A DNA stretch of 64,000 nucleotides from Oligoflexia bacterium (GTDB taxonomy: Bacteria; Bdellovibrionota; Bdellovibrionia; JABDDW01): contig JADJXN010000003.1 in NCBI GenBank assembly GCA_016715815.1, positions 62,001-126,000 of the forward strand, given 5' to 3'. The position numbers were made by a program, and so were the translations under genes. Below are positions 41,399 to 50,415 of this stretch, in pieces (within the stretch, counting starts at the first letter, position 1; each line of letters begins with the position of its first letter). The notes under the pieces are model-generated. The model was not told the origin of the DNA, made no database searches, and was given only the letters and a program-made list of their open reading frames with translations.

Positions 41399-42227
41399 GG
41401 GTGGCTTTAATTTATTTACTGTAGTGGCTTGGGTTTGGGCCATAAGCTTTGTTCTTGCACCCCTTTGCTATGTCATTTTAATTAGTTTTGCTAGACGGGG
41501 CACTTATGGTGGTGTTGTTTTTGATTTTACTTTTAATAATTATTTAAAAATTCTTGATTCAGGCTTGGCCCCTTTAGTTCTCAGCTCATTTTTAAGATCT
41601 GTCTTGATGGCTTTTTTAACCACATTTTCTTGTTTATTAATGGCCTTCCCACTTTCTTATTTTTTAGTTTTTAAAAGTGGTAAATATAAAAATTTGTTAT
41701 TCTTTCTTCTTCTTGTTCCATTTTGGACCCAATTTTTAATTAGGGTTTATGCTTGGATGAGTTTACTTTCAGATAACGGCATGTTGAGCAAAATTTTAGG
41801 AACCAGTTTGCTATTTACAACAAAAGCTATTTTTATAGGCATGGTTTATAACTATCTCCCCTACATGGCTTTAAGTTTATATGTTAATTTAGAAAAGCTT
41901 GACCCTTTGCTTTTAGATGCAGCCAGTGATTTGGGGGCATCAAGGTTTATTAAAACGGTAAAAGTAATTTTACCACTTACAATGCCAGGTATTGTAGCAG
42001 GATGTATTATGGTCTTTATTCCTGCCTTGGGTGAATTTGTCATTCCAGATATTTTAGGCGGCAGTAAGCAGTATTTTGTAGGAAACTTGTTAGCCCAGCA
42101 GTTTTTGTCTGCAAGAGACTGGCCTTTTGGTGCCGCTTTAAGTGTTATTTTAATTCTTATAATGGGAGCTTCTTTTTTTGCAATAGCCGCTTTTATGCGC
42201 GGTAAAAAAATTGAGGAAATGATATGA
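41373..42227 (+). CDS. potB: Polyamine ABC transporter permease PotB
   Basis: 284 residues, six predicted membrane helices, with the EAA loop DAASDLGASRFIKTVKVILPL near 185-205 that contacts PotA. VPFWTQFLIRVYAWM and GEFVIPDILGG are typical of PotB. Overlaps the potA end by 26 nt and the potC start by four bases (ATGA). Imports spermidine/putrescine together with PotC, PotD and the ATPase. Confidence 0.92.
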   Translation: MLRTFSKNKGGFNLFTVVAWVWAISFVLAPLCYVILISFARRGTYGGVVFDFTFNNYLKILDSGLAPLVLSSFLRSVLMAFLTTFSCLLMAFPLSYFLVFKSGKYKNLLFFLLLVPFWTQFLIRVYAWMSLLSDNGMLSKILGTSLLFTTKAIFIGMVYNYLPYMALSLYVNLEKLDPLLLDAASDLGASRFIKTVKVILPLTMPGIVAGCIMVFIPALGEFVIPDILGGSKQYFVGNLLAQQFLSARDWPFGAALSVILILIMGASFFAIAAFMRGKKIEEMI

Positions 42228-42973
42228 TCTTTTCTTTTACCATTTTCTTAATTTATGCCTTTTTATTTGCCCCAATTTTAATACTAGTTATTTTTTCTTT
42301 TAATAGTTCATCAAACTTAGTCGCCTTTGAAAGCTTTAGTCTAAAGTGGTATGAAGCATTATTTAACGATGTTTCTATTTTATCAGCCTTAGTTAATTCC
42401 ATTGAAATTGCCTTTATGAGTATGCTTTTAAGTGGTTTTTTAGGCTTATGTATTGGTTTAACTAACCAACGTATCTTTAAGAAATTGCCTGTGTTACCTA
42501 TTGTTTTACCAGAGGTAGTCCAGGGTCTAGCCTTATTGAGCTTTTTTATTTGGATAAAGCTTCCCCTAGGGAAGCTTTCAGTTATTTTAGCCCATAGCTC
42601 TTTTGGTGCAGCTTATGTGGCTACCATGGTGCGCTCACGCTTAAGCACACTTGATCCTTTATTAAAAGATGCGGCCAGCGATTTGGGGGCAAAACCGGTA
42701 AGAGCATTTTTTAAAGTCATTCTTCCCCAGCTCTCCCCTGCTCTAGTTTCTGGAATGTTAATAGTTTTTACTATGAGTTTTGATGATTTTATTGTTTCTT
42801 TTTTCACAGCTGGGGTTGGTTCAGGAACTTTACCTTTAAAAATATATTCAATGTTAAAATTTGGTGTTACACCTTCAGTGAATGCCTTAAGCACTATGAT
42901 TTTATGTGTAAGCATAATGCTTATATTTTTAGCCTTTTGGATGCAACCTAAAGAAAAAAAGGAATATAAATGA
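42224..42973 (+). CDS. potC: Polyamine ABC transporter permease PotC
   Basis: 249 residues with six membrane helices. Marks: SFNSSSNLVAFESFSLKWYEALFND in the first loop, PEVVQGLALLSFFIW, the EAA loop DAASDLGAKPVRAFFKVILPQLSP near 150-173 and MSFDDFIVSFFTAG. ATGA overlaps at both ends with potB and potD. Second permease half of the polyamine importer. Confidence 0.92.
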   Translation: MIFSFTIFLIYAFLFAPILILVIFSFNSSSNLVAFESFSLKWYEALFNDVSILSALVNSIEIAFMSMLLSGFLGLCIGLTNQRIFKKLPVLPIVLPEVVQGLALLSFFIWIKLPLGKLSVILAHSSFGAAYVATMVRSRLSTLDPLLKDAASDLGAKPVRAFFKVILPQLSPALVSGMLIVFTMSFDDFIVSFFTAGVGSGTLPLKIYSMLKFGVTPSVNALSTMILCVSIMLIFLAFWMQPKEKKEYK

Positions 42974-44034
42974 AATTAAAAAAAATTATAACCTTTTTAG
43001 TACTGTTTTTGGCTATTGGCTTTTGGGGTTACTTAAAATTTAAATTAGCACAAAAGCAAGCTGAGGTTGAGGGAGAGGATAAATGCATTTTATATCTTTA
43101 TTCTTACTCAAACTATATCCCTGAGAGTGTATTAAAGAAATTTGAAGATGAAACAAATTGCTTTGTCCAATATGACAGCTTTTCCGGCAATGAAGAGCTT
43201 TTAGCCAAGCTTCAAGCTGGTGCAACAGGTTATGATGTTATTATTCCCTCTGATTATATTGTTAATGCTCTTGTTTCTAGTCAGCTGATAATGCCTCTTA
43301 ATAAAGATCTTTTAACCAATATTAATAATATTTCGCCAATGTTTCTTAATGCCTCATATGATCCTGAAAATGCTTACACAATTCCTTATAAGTGGGGGAC
43401 GGCAGGATTTATATATAATACAAAATTTGTCAAAGAAGAACTTAACAGTTGGGGACAGGTCTTTTTGGGTAAATATAAGGGGCGCATTTCCATGTTAGAT
43501 GAACCCCGGGAAGTGATTGGTAATCAGTTACAGTTTTTAGGTTATTCTATTAATTCTATTTCAATGAGTGAGCTTAAAAAAGCTAAGGAATTATTTAAAG
43601 AAAGAAAAAATTTAGTTAAACTTTTCTCAAGTGATCCAAAGCAAGCTCTTCTTTTAGGGGAGGTTTGGATTTCACAAGTTTACAGCGGCGACGCTGCGCA
43701 AATTATAAGAGATAATTCCAATTACAAGTATGTTATTCCAAAAGAAGGTGGGGTTATTTGGGTAGACACTCTGGCCGTACCTATACATAGTAAAAGAAAG
43801 GAATTAGCACATAAATTTATTGATTTTATACTACGTGATGATGTTGAGGAAATAATTGTTAAAGAATTACTTTATGGCTCCCCTAACATTGCTATGGAGA
43901 GTAAAGATTTGGATGAAACATTAAAGCCAAGTTATATTAAAAAAATTGATCTAAGAAAATATGAGTATATGAAGGATTTGGGTGTTGATTCTCAAAAATG
44001 GGATCAAATATGGACAGAAGTAAAATCTCAGTAA
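42970..44034 (+). CDS. potD: Polyamine-binding periplasmic protein PotD
   Basis: 354 residues. N-terminal hydrophobic segment acts as signal or anchor (no lipobox Cys). Family features: LYLYSYSNYIPESVLKKFEDETNC, SGNEELLAKLQAGATGYDVIIPSDYIV, YTIPYKWGTAGFIYN and a late GGVIWVDTLAVP that supply polyamine contacts by acidic and aromatic residues. Overlaps the following solute-binding protein gene by about 37 nt. Confidence 0.9.
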   Translation: MKLKKIITFLVLFLAIGFWGYLKFKLAQKQAEVEGEDKCILYLYSYSNYIPESVLKKFEDETNCFVQYDSFSGNEELLAKLQAGATGYDVIIPSDYIVNALVSSQLIMPLNKDLLTNINNISPMFLNASYDPENAYTIPYKWGTAGFIYNTKFVKEELNSWGQVFLGKYKGRISMLDEPREVIGNQLQFLGYSINSISMSELKKAKELFKERKNLVKLFSSDPKQALLLGEVWISQVYSGDAAQIIRDNSNYKYVIPKEGGVIWVDTLAVPIHSKRKELAHKFIDFILRDDVEEIIVKELLYGSPNIAMESKDLDETLKPSYIKKIDLRKYEYMKDLGVDSQKWDQIWTEVKSQ

Positions 44035-45494
44035 ATGTATTATTACTTTTTTTTAGTTTTACATTAAGTGCAAATGAAGCTGTATTTAAATTTAGTGTAA
44101 AAACTGAGCCGCAATTGGATCCGGCCCGCTCCACCTCGGGGGTTTCTCATTATATTCACTCAACTTTGTACAGTGGCCTAACAAGGTACACCAGTGAAGG
44201 TATGGTAGTTTTTGATTCTGCCAAAAGTTGCCGCTACATTACTGAGACAGAAATTAAGTGTAAATTAAAAAAAGATTTGAAATTTCATGATGGCTCACCT
44301 GTTTTGGCAAAAGATTTTGTTGAGAGTTTTTTAAACTATTTAAAGACAGGCTCAGCTATTCATTTAGCACAAATTTTATTTAGCATTAAAAATGCTAAAA
44401 ACTATTACTTGACAAAAGCGCCTATTAACGAGGTTGGAATAAAAGCTCTTAATGAGCATGAAATTCAATTTTTACTTGAGGAACCTGATAGAGAATTTTT
44501 AGATAAGCTTTCTCACCCACTTCTTATTCCCTACTCTGAAGGGAAAAAGTTTAATGGCCCTTATTATTTAGACCAAATAGATAAAGGTAAAAAATGGACA
44601 TTAAGGCCTAATAAATATTTTGATAATGACAGTACATCTCAGCCCAATATTGAAATTTATTTTGTAAATGATGAGTCAACAACAATTAATCTTTTTGATA
44701 AAGGCAAACTTGATTTTGTCTGGCGTCTTCCGTCTGATTTTATAAATAGATATAAACAAAACCCAGCGTTTACACAAATACCAGTGGCAAGGTTTGACTA
44801 CATTGGTTTTAACCAAAATAAAAATAGGTTTTTTGAAGATATAAAAAATCGAAAAACTTTTAGTGAGGCTATTGATTACAAAGATTCTGAAAAAATCCAC
44901 CAGGCACGAGGCCGTTTTGGCTGTCCAGGCCTGGGGCCTACATTTATAAAAAATTTAGAACCACTTTGTGTGAATAAAAGTGAGACTGAAAAAATTGAAA
45001 GTAAAAATTTAAAACTAAACTTTTATTTTAGCGCTCTTGGTGGAGATGATATTTTAAAGCAAGCAGGCTGGTTTCAAAACCAATGGAAACAGAATTTAAA
45101 ACTAGATATTAAATTAAGAGCTATGGAACAAAAAACGTTTATAAAAGAATTAGCTAATAATACTCCTGATGTTTTCAGAAAAGGTATTTCACTTGCCTGG
45201 CCAAGTTGTTATGCAGCCTTAATGAATTTTAAATCAGATTCTCCAGAGAACTTTACAGGCTTTAAAAGTAAAGAATTTGATGAAATGATAAAACCTCTTA
45301 AATTTAAAAAATTATCTACTTATGAGAAAAACGTTATATGTGCAGAAAGTATTAAGTTTTTATTTAAGAGAAACTATGTAGGCATCCCCTTGGGGCTTAT
45401 TCATTTTTCAATGTTAATTAACCCTAAGTTTAAAAATGTAAATATAAATGATTTAAACCAACTTGATTTAAGAGAGTTAAAATATGTCCAGTAA
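43998..45494 (+). CDS. Family 5 extracellular solute-binding protein (OppA/DppA-like)
   Basis: 498 residues. Short N-terminus then a signal-like hydrophobic run (VNVLLLFFSFTLSANE, about 11-26), so export is likely; a later ATG at 44010 is an alternative start. SBP_bac_5 traits: PQLDPARSTSGVSHYIHSTLYSGLTRY, LKKDLKFHDGSPVLAKDFVESF and the ...FNGPYYLDQID strand. No permease of the peptide type lies beside it, so it may serve an orphan system or sense a ligand. Overlaps potD at the start and the dehydrogenase at the end. Confidence 0.82.
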   Translation: MGSNMDRSKISVNVLLLFFSFTLSANEAVFKFSVKTEPQLDPARSTSGVSHYIHSTLYSGLTRYTSEGMVVFDSAKSCRYITETEIKCKLKKDLKFHDGSPVLAKDFVESFLNYLKTGSAIHLAQILFSIKNAKNYYLTKAPINEVGIKALNEHEIQFLLEEPDREFLDKLSHPLLIPYSEGKKFNGPYYLDQIDKGKKWTLRPNKYFDNDSTSQPNIEIYFVNDESTTINLFDKGKLDFVWRLPSDFINRYKQNPAFTQIPVARFDYIGFNQNKNRFFEDIKNRKTFSEAIDYKDSEKIHQARGRFGCPGLGPTFIKNLEPLCVNKSETEKIESKNLKLNFYFSALGGDDILKQAGWFQNQWKQNLKLDIKLRAMEQKTFIKELANNTPDVFRKGISLAWPSCYAALMNFKSDSPENFTGFKSKEFDEMIKPLKFKKLSTYEKNVICAESIKFLFKRNYVGIPLGLIHFSMLINPKFKNVNINDLNQLDLRELKYVQ

Positions 45495-46371
45495 AAAAAT
45501 TGGTCTTATAGGTTCAGGTCTGATGGGTTGCCCCATGGGAGAAAATTGGCTTAGACATAATTTTGTACTAAATGTGCTGCCACATAAAAACCTTGAAAAT
45601 ATTAGAAAGCTTACAGCTCTTGGGGCAAATGTAGTTAAAAGTATTCATGACTTGGTTTTAGCATCAGATGTGATTGTACTGATGCTTCCAACAAGCCGTG
45701 AGGTTGAGCAAATTACTGATGAATTATATAAGTTAATTAATAAAAAACACATTGTCATTGATATGACAACTTCAGAGCCCCAAAGCACCATTAAAATTTA
45801 TGAAAAGTATAAAACAAAAGATTTTCGCTTTTTTGATTCTCCTGTGACTGGTGGGGTTAAAGGAGCAACTGAAGGAACTTTAACTTTATTTGTAGCGGGC
45901 CCTGAAGAATACTTTGTAGAGGTAAAGGATGTTTTAAAAGCTATAAGTAATATTCAAAGGCATTTTGGTAAAATTGGAAATGGGCATGCAGCTAAAATGA
46001 TAAATAATTTTATTTGTATTGGTAATTTAAGTGTTTTTTCAGAAGCACTACCCTTAGCAGTTAAGCTTGGCATAAAGCCGAAGGATATTTTAGAGACAAC
46101 TATGTCAGGCACTGCTGCAAGTAGGATGCTTGAGCTTTACGCTGATCAAATCTTAAAAGGTGACTTTGCTCCTCGCTTTAAAATGGAACATGCTCATAAA
46201 GATATTCAAATTGTTAAAAATTTAGTCAATCAGCTTCAAATTGAGCTCCCCATGCTTGAAGCAGTCATAAAAGATTTAGAGCTTGCTAAAAAAGAAGGCT
46301 ACTTCAGCGAGAATATATCAGCTCTGATACGCCCTTTTGAAAATAAACTTCACTCTTTCTTTAGATCTTAG
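45484..46371 (+). CDS. NAD(P)-dependent beta-hydroxyacid dehydrogenase (HIBADH/GarR family)
   Basis: 295 residues. Rossmann loop GLIGSGLMGCPM at the N-terminus, substrate loop DSPVTGGVKGATEGTLTLFVAG near 117-138 and catalytic Lys in GNGHAAKMINNF near 176. The family reduces or oxidises 3-hydroxyisobutyrate, tartronate semialdehyde or succinic semialdehyde; the substrate is not assignable. Overlaps the binding-protein gene by 11 nt. Confidence 0.88.
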   Translation: MSSKKIGLIGSGLMGCPMGENWLRHNFVLNVLPHKNLENIRKLTALGANVVKSIHDLVLASDVIVLMLPTSREVEQITDELYKLINKKHIVIDMTTSEPQSTIKIYEKYKTKDFRFFDSPVTGGVKGATEGTLTLFVAGPEEYFVEVKDVLKAISNIQRHFGKIGNGHAAKMINNFICIGNLSVFSEALPLAVKLGIKPKDILETTMSGTAASRMLELYADQILKGDFAPRFKMEHAHKDIQIVKNLVNQLQIELPMLEAVIKDLELAKKEGYFSENISALIRPFENKLHSFFRS

Positions 46372-46415
46372 TCTGGCTGACCGAAAGGCTATATGTAATC
46401 AAAAAGGGGGTTACA

Positions 46416-46628
46416 ATGGGCAATCAGAAAGAAAAACAGGAGAATAATGTGGTCCAACTGCCTTCACGATGCAAGGCAGAGGGATGTTCAAAAAAATCAG
46501 AAAGAGCAGAGTTTTGCAACGAACACTTCACGTGGTTTAAAGAGGGCTTAGTGACTAAAGAGGGTAAAAAGCCACTGGATTTTGAACGCAAGCTTTATTA
46601 TTTCAACCGTAGAAAGTCTGCTGCTTAA
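46416..46628 (+). CDS. Small Cys/His protein, putative zinc-binding
   Basis: 70 residues. C19-x4-C24-x9-C34-x2-H37 (RCKAEGCSKKSERAEFCNEHF) could bind one zinc ion. The rest is charged, with FERKLYYFNRRKS at the end. Strong ribosome site (aaaaaggggg) eight bases upstream of the ATG and a strong terminator downstream mark it as a well-expressed single gene. Function unknown; nucleic-acid contact is possible. Confidence 0.75.
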   Translation: MGNQKEKQENNVVQLPSRCKAEGCSKKSERAEFCNEHFTWFKEGLVTKEGKKPLDFERKLYYFNRRKSAA

Positions 46629-46650
46629 TATAAGTTTTAAAAGCAAATTT

Positions 46651-46685
46651 AAAACTAGCTAGTCCTTAAGACTAGCTAGTTTTTT
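46651..46685 (+). terminator. Intrinsic terminator after the small Cys/His gene
   Basis: aaaactagctagtc (46651-46664), five-base loop cttaa, perfect complement (46670-46683) running into six T residues. Fourteen-base stem plus T tail: a textbook Rho-independent terminator, symmetrical enough to work in both directions. Confidence 0.92.
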
Positions 46686-46780
46686 ATTAACTTAAATATA
46701 TACCTTTTAATTTCTAAAAATTACCTCTCATAAAACCGATAACTCCTTGTAGGGCTTAAAGAAATTGATGTGGGGTCTGA

Positions 46781-48442
46781 TTGGGGCAACCTAAGAACGT
46801 TCATAAGTTGAATTTCAAAAAGAAAAAGCACGAGGATCGTGAGCTTGAAAATATCCTTGATGTGAGTGCTGCACTTTCAGCAGAACATGAATCCACCAAA
46901 GTTTTGCAAATGATTTTAGAAAAAGCTATTGAAAACACAAATGCTGATGGTGGAAGTATTTATCTAATTGAAAAATTAAAACAAGATAGTATTGGTGGAA
47001 CAAGAGATAAATTTAAGTCAATGCTTAGATTTAGCTATGCCTTAAATAACACCGTACAAGCCACAATGAAGTATGATCTTTTAGAAATTGATGAAAACAG
47101 CATTGCAGGACATGTAGCCTTAACTGGTGAGAGTGTTAGAATTAGAGATGCCTACTGTATTGCAGCAGAACTACCTTATAAGTTTAACCCCAGCTTTGAT
47201 AAGGAAATAAATTATAGAACAAAATCAGTACTTGCTGTTCCAATAAAAACAAATAAAGGTAAAGTTTTAGGCGTTGTTCAGTTGGTAAATAAAAAAAGAA
47301 GCTTCAGACGTTTTGATGACTTTACACCTTCAATTAAGCTTGATGAAAAATTAATTATCGCCTTTTCAGACCATGATGACAAACTCATGCATGCCTTTGC
47401 ATCTCATGCGGCCGTAGCGTTAGAGAATGCAAAATTAACTGAAGATATAAATAAGCTCTTTGAAAGTTTTGTTAAAGCATCAGTTATGGCTATTGAGGCA
47501 AGAGATCCTTCAACATCAGGTCATAGTGATCGTGTAGCTGAATTAACCGTTGGGTTTGCAGAAACTGTAGATAAAATTTCATCAGGAAACTTAAGCAAAA
47601 TTAAATTTACTACTGATCAAATCAAAGAAATTCGCTATGCAAGTCTCCTTCATGATTTTGGTAAAATTGGAGTAAGAGAATCAGTTTTAACAAAAGCTCA
47701 AAAACTTTTCCCTCATGAGTTGGAGACGGTTTTTTTAAGACTTCAAACCATTGCTTCAATAAGTGAAGCCCGTGTGTGGAAGCAATGCGCAGAAAGCATG
47801 GCTGAGTTAATTGAACAAAAAGTAAAGTTTGATCCTAAAGGTGAGCTAGGAAAATCATTATGGAATATTGATGCTTTTAAATCTCATTTAGATAAAATTC
47901 GAAAGGGAATTTTAAAAGCAAATGAAAGCCAAATTTTAGAAAAAGATTTTGATATCAATAATCTCATGCTTGATATTAAAAAAATGAGCGATGATATTGG
48001 GCAAAAAATTTTAACAGAAAAAGAAGCTGCAATGCTTTCAGTTAAAAGAGGTACTTTAAGTAGTGAGGAAAGATTTCAAATTGAAAGCCACGTTTCTCAC
48101 ACCTACGAATTCTTAAGCAGAATTGCATGGACAGATAATTTACAATCAGTCCCTGAAATTGCACATGCACACCATGAAAAGCTTGATGGCACAGGTTACC
48201 CTAGAAAATTATTGGCAGATCAAATTCCCATTCAATCTAGAATGATGGCAATTAGTGATATTTATGATGCCCTCACCGCCTTTGACAGACCTTATAAAAA
48301 GGCTGTGGATGTAACTAGGGCCCTTGATATTCTTAATGATGAAGCAAAGCAAGGAAAGCTGGATAAAGAATTATTAAAAGTTTTTATTGAAGCTAGAATC
48401 TATGAAATTGTTTTAAAAACAAAAGTGAGAAAAGCGGGATGA
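46781..48442 (+). CDS. GAF + HD-GYP cyclic-di-GMP phosphodiesterase with a long insertion
   Basis: 553 residues. N-terminal GAF sensor (about 30-225; SVLAVPIKTNKGKVLGVVQLVNKK), then HD-GYP: SGHSDRVAEL, YASLLHDFGKIG (about 288-299), ESHV, HHEKLDGTGYP (about 465-475) and AISDIYDALTAFDRPYKKA. About 125 residues are inserted between the HD site and the usual next helix. Catalytic residues are intact, so c-di-GMP hydrolysis is expected. The start is TTG 46781, directly after an in-frame TGA; TTG at 46808 is the alternative. Coupled to a PilZ protein gene by ATGA. Confidence 0.88.
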   Translation: MGQPKNVHKLNFKKKKHEDRELENILDVSAALSAEHESTKVLQMILEKAIENTNADGGSIYLIEKLKQDSIGGTRDKFKSMLRFSYALNNTVQATMKYDLLEIDENSIAGHVALTGESVRIRDAYCIAAELPYKFNPSFDKEINYRTKSVLAVPIKTNKGKVLGVVQLVNKKRSFRRFDDFTPSIKLDEKLIIAFSDHDDKLMHAFASHAAVALENAKLTEDINKLFESFVKASVMAIEARDPSTSGHSDRVAELTVGFAETVDKISSGNLSKIKFTTDQIKEIRYASLLHDFGKIGVRESVLTKAQKLFPHELETVFLRLQTIASISEARVWKQCAESMAELIEQKVKFDPKGELGKSLWNIDAFKSHLDKIRKGILKANESQILEKDFDINNLMLDIKKMSDDIGQKILTEKEAAMLSVKRGTLSSEERFQIESHVSHTYEFLSRIAWTDNLQSVPEIAHAHHEKLDGTGYPRKLLADQIPIQSRMMAISDIYDALTAFDRPYKKAVDVTRALDILNDEAKQGKLDKELLKVFIEARIYEIVLKTKVRKAG

Positions 48443-49182
48443 AGAAAAAACCATTTTCAATTAAATTTTTTGCAACATGCTTTTTATTAGCACCTATTTT
48501 TAATGTTTTACTATTAATTTGGGTAAACAAATGGCCACTCACTGGCCCCAGAGGGGTCTTAGAGAGATTTTCTTTATATGAGATTATAATTTTATGCATA
48601 TTCCCTGTTGTGGCATACGGAATTTGGAAAGTTGCTAAATGGGGTTATTACCTATTTATGGTATTTTCTTTTTTTATAGTAGCACACAACTTTTATATAT
48701 TAGTGGCTCACAGACAATACAGCAGCTATGTTGTTTTATTATTTCAGGTAACTACATTTAGTGTGATTGGCTTTTTCTTACAAAAACACATTACTGCTCC
48801 CTATTTTAACCCAAAGCTTCGCTGGTGGGAAAGTTCTCCTCGGTTTAAAACACTTATTGCTGCTAGTGTTCAGTATTTACAAAAAGTTTATGATGCAGAA
48901 GTGCTAGATATTTCAAAAGGTGGTTGCTTTGTTTATTGCAACAAACATTTAAATTTAGGTGATGAAGTTGTTGTTGAGTTTTCTTACAATGGAAATCTTT
49001 TTAGAGCAGCTGGTGATGTTGTATGGCTTTCAGAGCGTGCCCCTTCTGGATTTGGTATAAAATTTAAAAATATAAGGCTGGGAGATAAGTGGTCTTTAGC
49101 AAAAATTTTAAAGGATCTTAAAAAAGCTAGAAAAGAGCAGTTGAAAGTTCAAAATAAGCCAGATATTAAAGCAGTATCATGA
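48439..49182 (+). CDS. Membrane protein with C-terminal PilZ domain
   Basis: 247 residues: about four membrane helices in the first 120 residues, then a PilZ domain with DISKGGCFV (D-x-S-x-x-G, about 154-162), the c-di-GMP-contacting motif. The upstream Arg-rich motif is only partly kept (SPRFKT, about 134), so binding may be weaker. ATGA overlap with the HD-GYP gene upstream and with the SDR downstream. A plausible c-di-GMP-responsive membrane effector. Confidence 0.83.
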   Translation: MKKKPFSIKFFATCFLLAPIFNVLLLIWVNKWPLTGPRGVLERFSLYEIIILCIFPVVAYGIWKVAKWGYYLFMVFSFFIVAHNFYILVAHRQYSSYVVLLFQVTTFSVIGFFLQKHITAPYFNPKLRWWESSPRFKTLIAASVQYLQKVYDAEVLDISKGGCFVYCNKHLNLGDEVVVEFSYNGNLFRAAGDVVWLSERAPSGFGIKFKNIRLGDKWSLAKILKDLKKARKEQLKVQNKPDIKAVS

Positions 49183-49904
49183 AAAAACAAGCCGTACTTA
49201 TTACAGGAGCCGGGTCAGGAATTGGTGAGGCCACAGCAAAATTATTTTCCCAAAATGGCCATGATGTAATTTTAGTTGGCAGACGTCTTGAAAAGCTTAA
49301 TAAAGTGGCAAAAAGCCTTAAAACAAAGGCATACGTATTTAAATGCGACATTTCAAATGTAAGCCAAGTTAGAAAACTCAGCTCAGAAATAAAAAAGAAA
49401 TGTCCACATCTAGGGATTTTAGTAAATAATGCCGCATGTTTTGAGCAAATAAGTTTTCAAAAAACAAGCCAAAAACTTTGGTCACAAATGCTTAATACAA
49501 ATCTTATGGGACCTGTTAATTTAATTTATGAACTTATAGATTTATTAATTAAAAATAAAAATTCTAGTGTCGTTAATGTGGCAAGCACTGCAGGGCTAAG
49601 GCCTCTTAGTGGAATGATTGCCTATAGCACTACAAAGGCAGCACTCATACATTTAACTCAGAGCCTGGCTTTAGAGTATGCAAATGTGAATGTAAAGTTC
49701 CATGCAGTATGCCCTGGCGTTGTGGACACCCCTATTCATAAAGGAAATAGAAAAGAAGACTTAAAAGAAATGGGCAAGTGGCACCCATTAGGACGCGTTG
49801 GGACATCTGAAGAAGTAGCAAATGCGATTTATTATTTGGCCTGCCAAGCAAGTTGGATGACGGGAGTTGTATTACCTGTCGATGGTGGGATTTCTCTTAC
49901 TTAG
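49179..49904 (+). CDS. Short-chain dehydrogenase/reductase
   Basis: 241 residues, classical SDR: TGAGSGIG cofactor loop at 9-16, NNAA near 86, catalytic Ser in VNVASTAG (about 137), Tyr-x-x-x-Lys in YSTTK (about 150-154) and PG...T segment after. VDGG near the C-terminus is typical of FabG-like members. Substrate unknown. Stop overlaps the convergent gene's stop by four bases. Confidence 0.9.
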   Translation: MKKQAVLITGAGSGIGEATAKLFSQNGHDVILVGRRLEKLNKVAKSLKTKAYVFKCDISNVSQVRKLSSEIKKKCPHLGILVNNAACFEQISFQKTSQKLWSQMLNTNLMGPVNLIYELIDLLIKNKNSSVVNVASTAGLRPLSGMIAYSTTKAALIHLTQSLALEYANVNVKFHAVCPGVVDTPIHKGNRKEDLKEMGKWHPLGRVGTSEEVANAIYYLACQASWMTGVVLPVDGGISLT

Positions 49905-50314
49905 TAACAGCGACCTAAATAGTACTGAGCTAGTACTTGTTTTTCTATGAATTGAATTTGTCCGTCTTTTAACTCACAGCGAGCTTGCATGTAATACCAA
50001 ACATAAGCTGATGGGTTTAAAAGGCGGTTATCTATAGAGTTAACAATAAAGCTTTCTTGAATGGGGTGACATCCATGATATTGAAAAAAATCTACAAGTT
50101 TGTTTTGAGCCACGGGAGTACAACGAGAAACTATTTTAAAATTTTGTCTTTCCTTTAATTCCTCAAAGTAAGACTGCCCACCTTTAAGTGCATTATCAAG
50201 TTGGCTGTAAAAATACTGCTGTGAATCCCCCGGCATTTCCTCAAATGCATAAAAATTTTGAGCATGAGATGGAACGCTTGTATTTAATAGAAAAAGAATA
50301 GCTAGTAATTTCAT
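49901..50314 (-). CDS. Small secreted protein, function unknown
   Basis: 137 residues with a Sec signal peptide (MKLLAILFLLNTSVPSHA, cleavage after SHA about residue 18). The mature part has four cysteines (SRCTP, HGCHP, ARCEL, GRCY) that could form two disulfides. No family recognised. A short AT stem lies upstream. Single gene between converging SDR and leucine dehydrogenase. Confidence 0.7.
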   Translation of the reverse strand: MKLLAILFLLNTSVPSHAQNFYAFEEMPGDSQQYFYSQLDNALKGGQSYFEELKERQNFKIVSRCTPVAQNKLVDFFQYHGCHPIQESFIVNSIDNRLLNPSAYVWYYMQARCELKDGQIQFIEKQVLAQYYLGRCY

Positions 50315-50415
50315 AATAACTCCTAAAGCTTTAAGTGGGGTTATTATGAAAAACTACGGTTTTTTTAGCAACGAGCCATTAGTTTTTAGAAATATTTTCA
50401 AGTTTGTGCACTAAC

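Noticed and set aside
50350..50368. Terminator of the leucine dehydrogenase gene (aaaaac/gttttt)
   Set aside because: Only six A-T-rich pairs; likely chance in AT-rich DNA.
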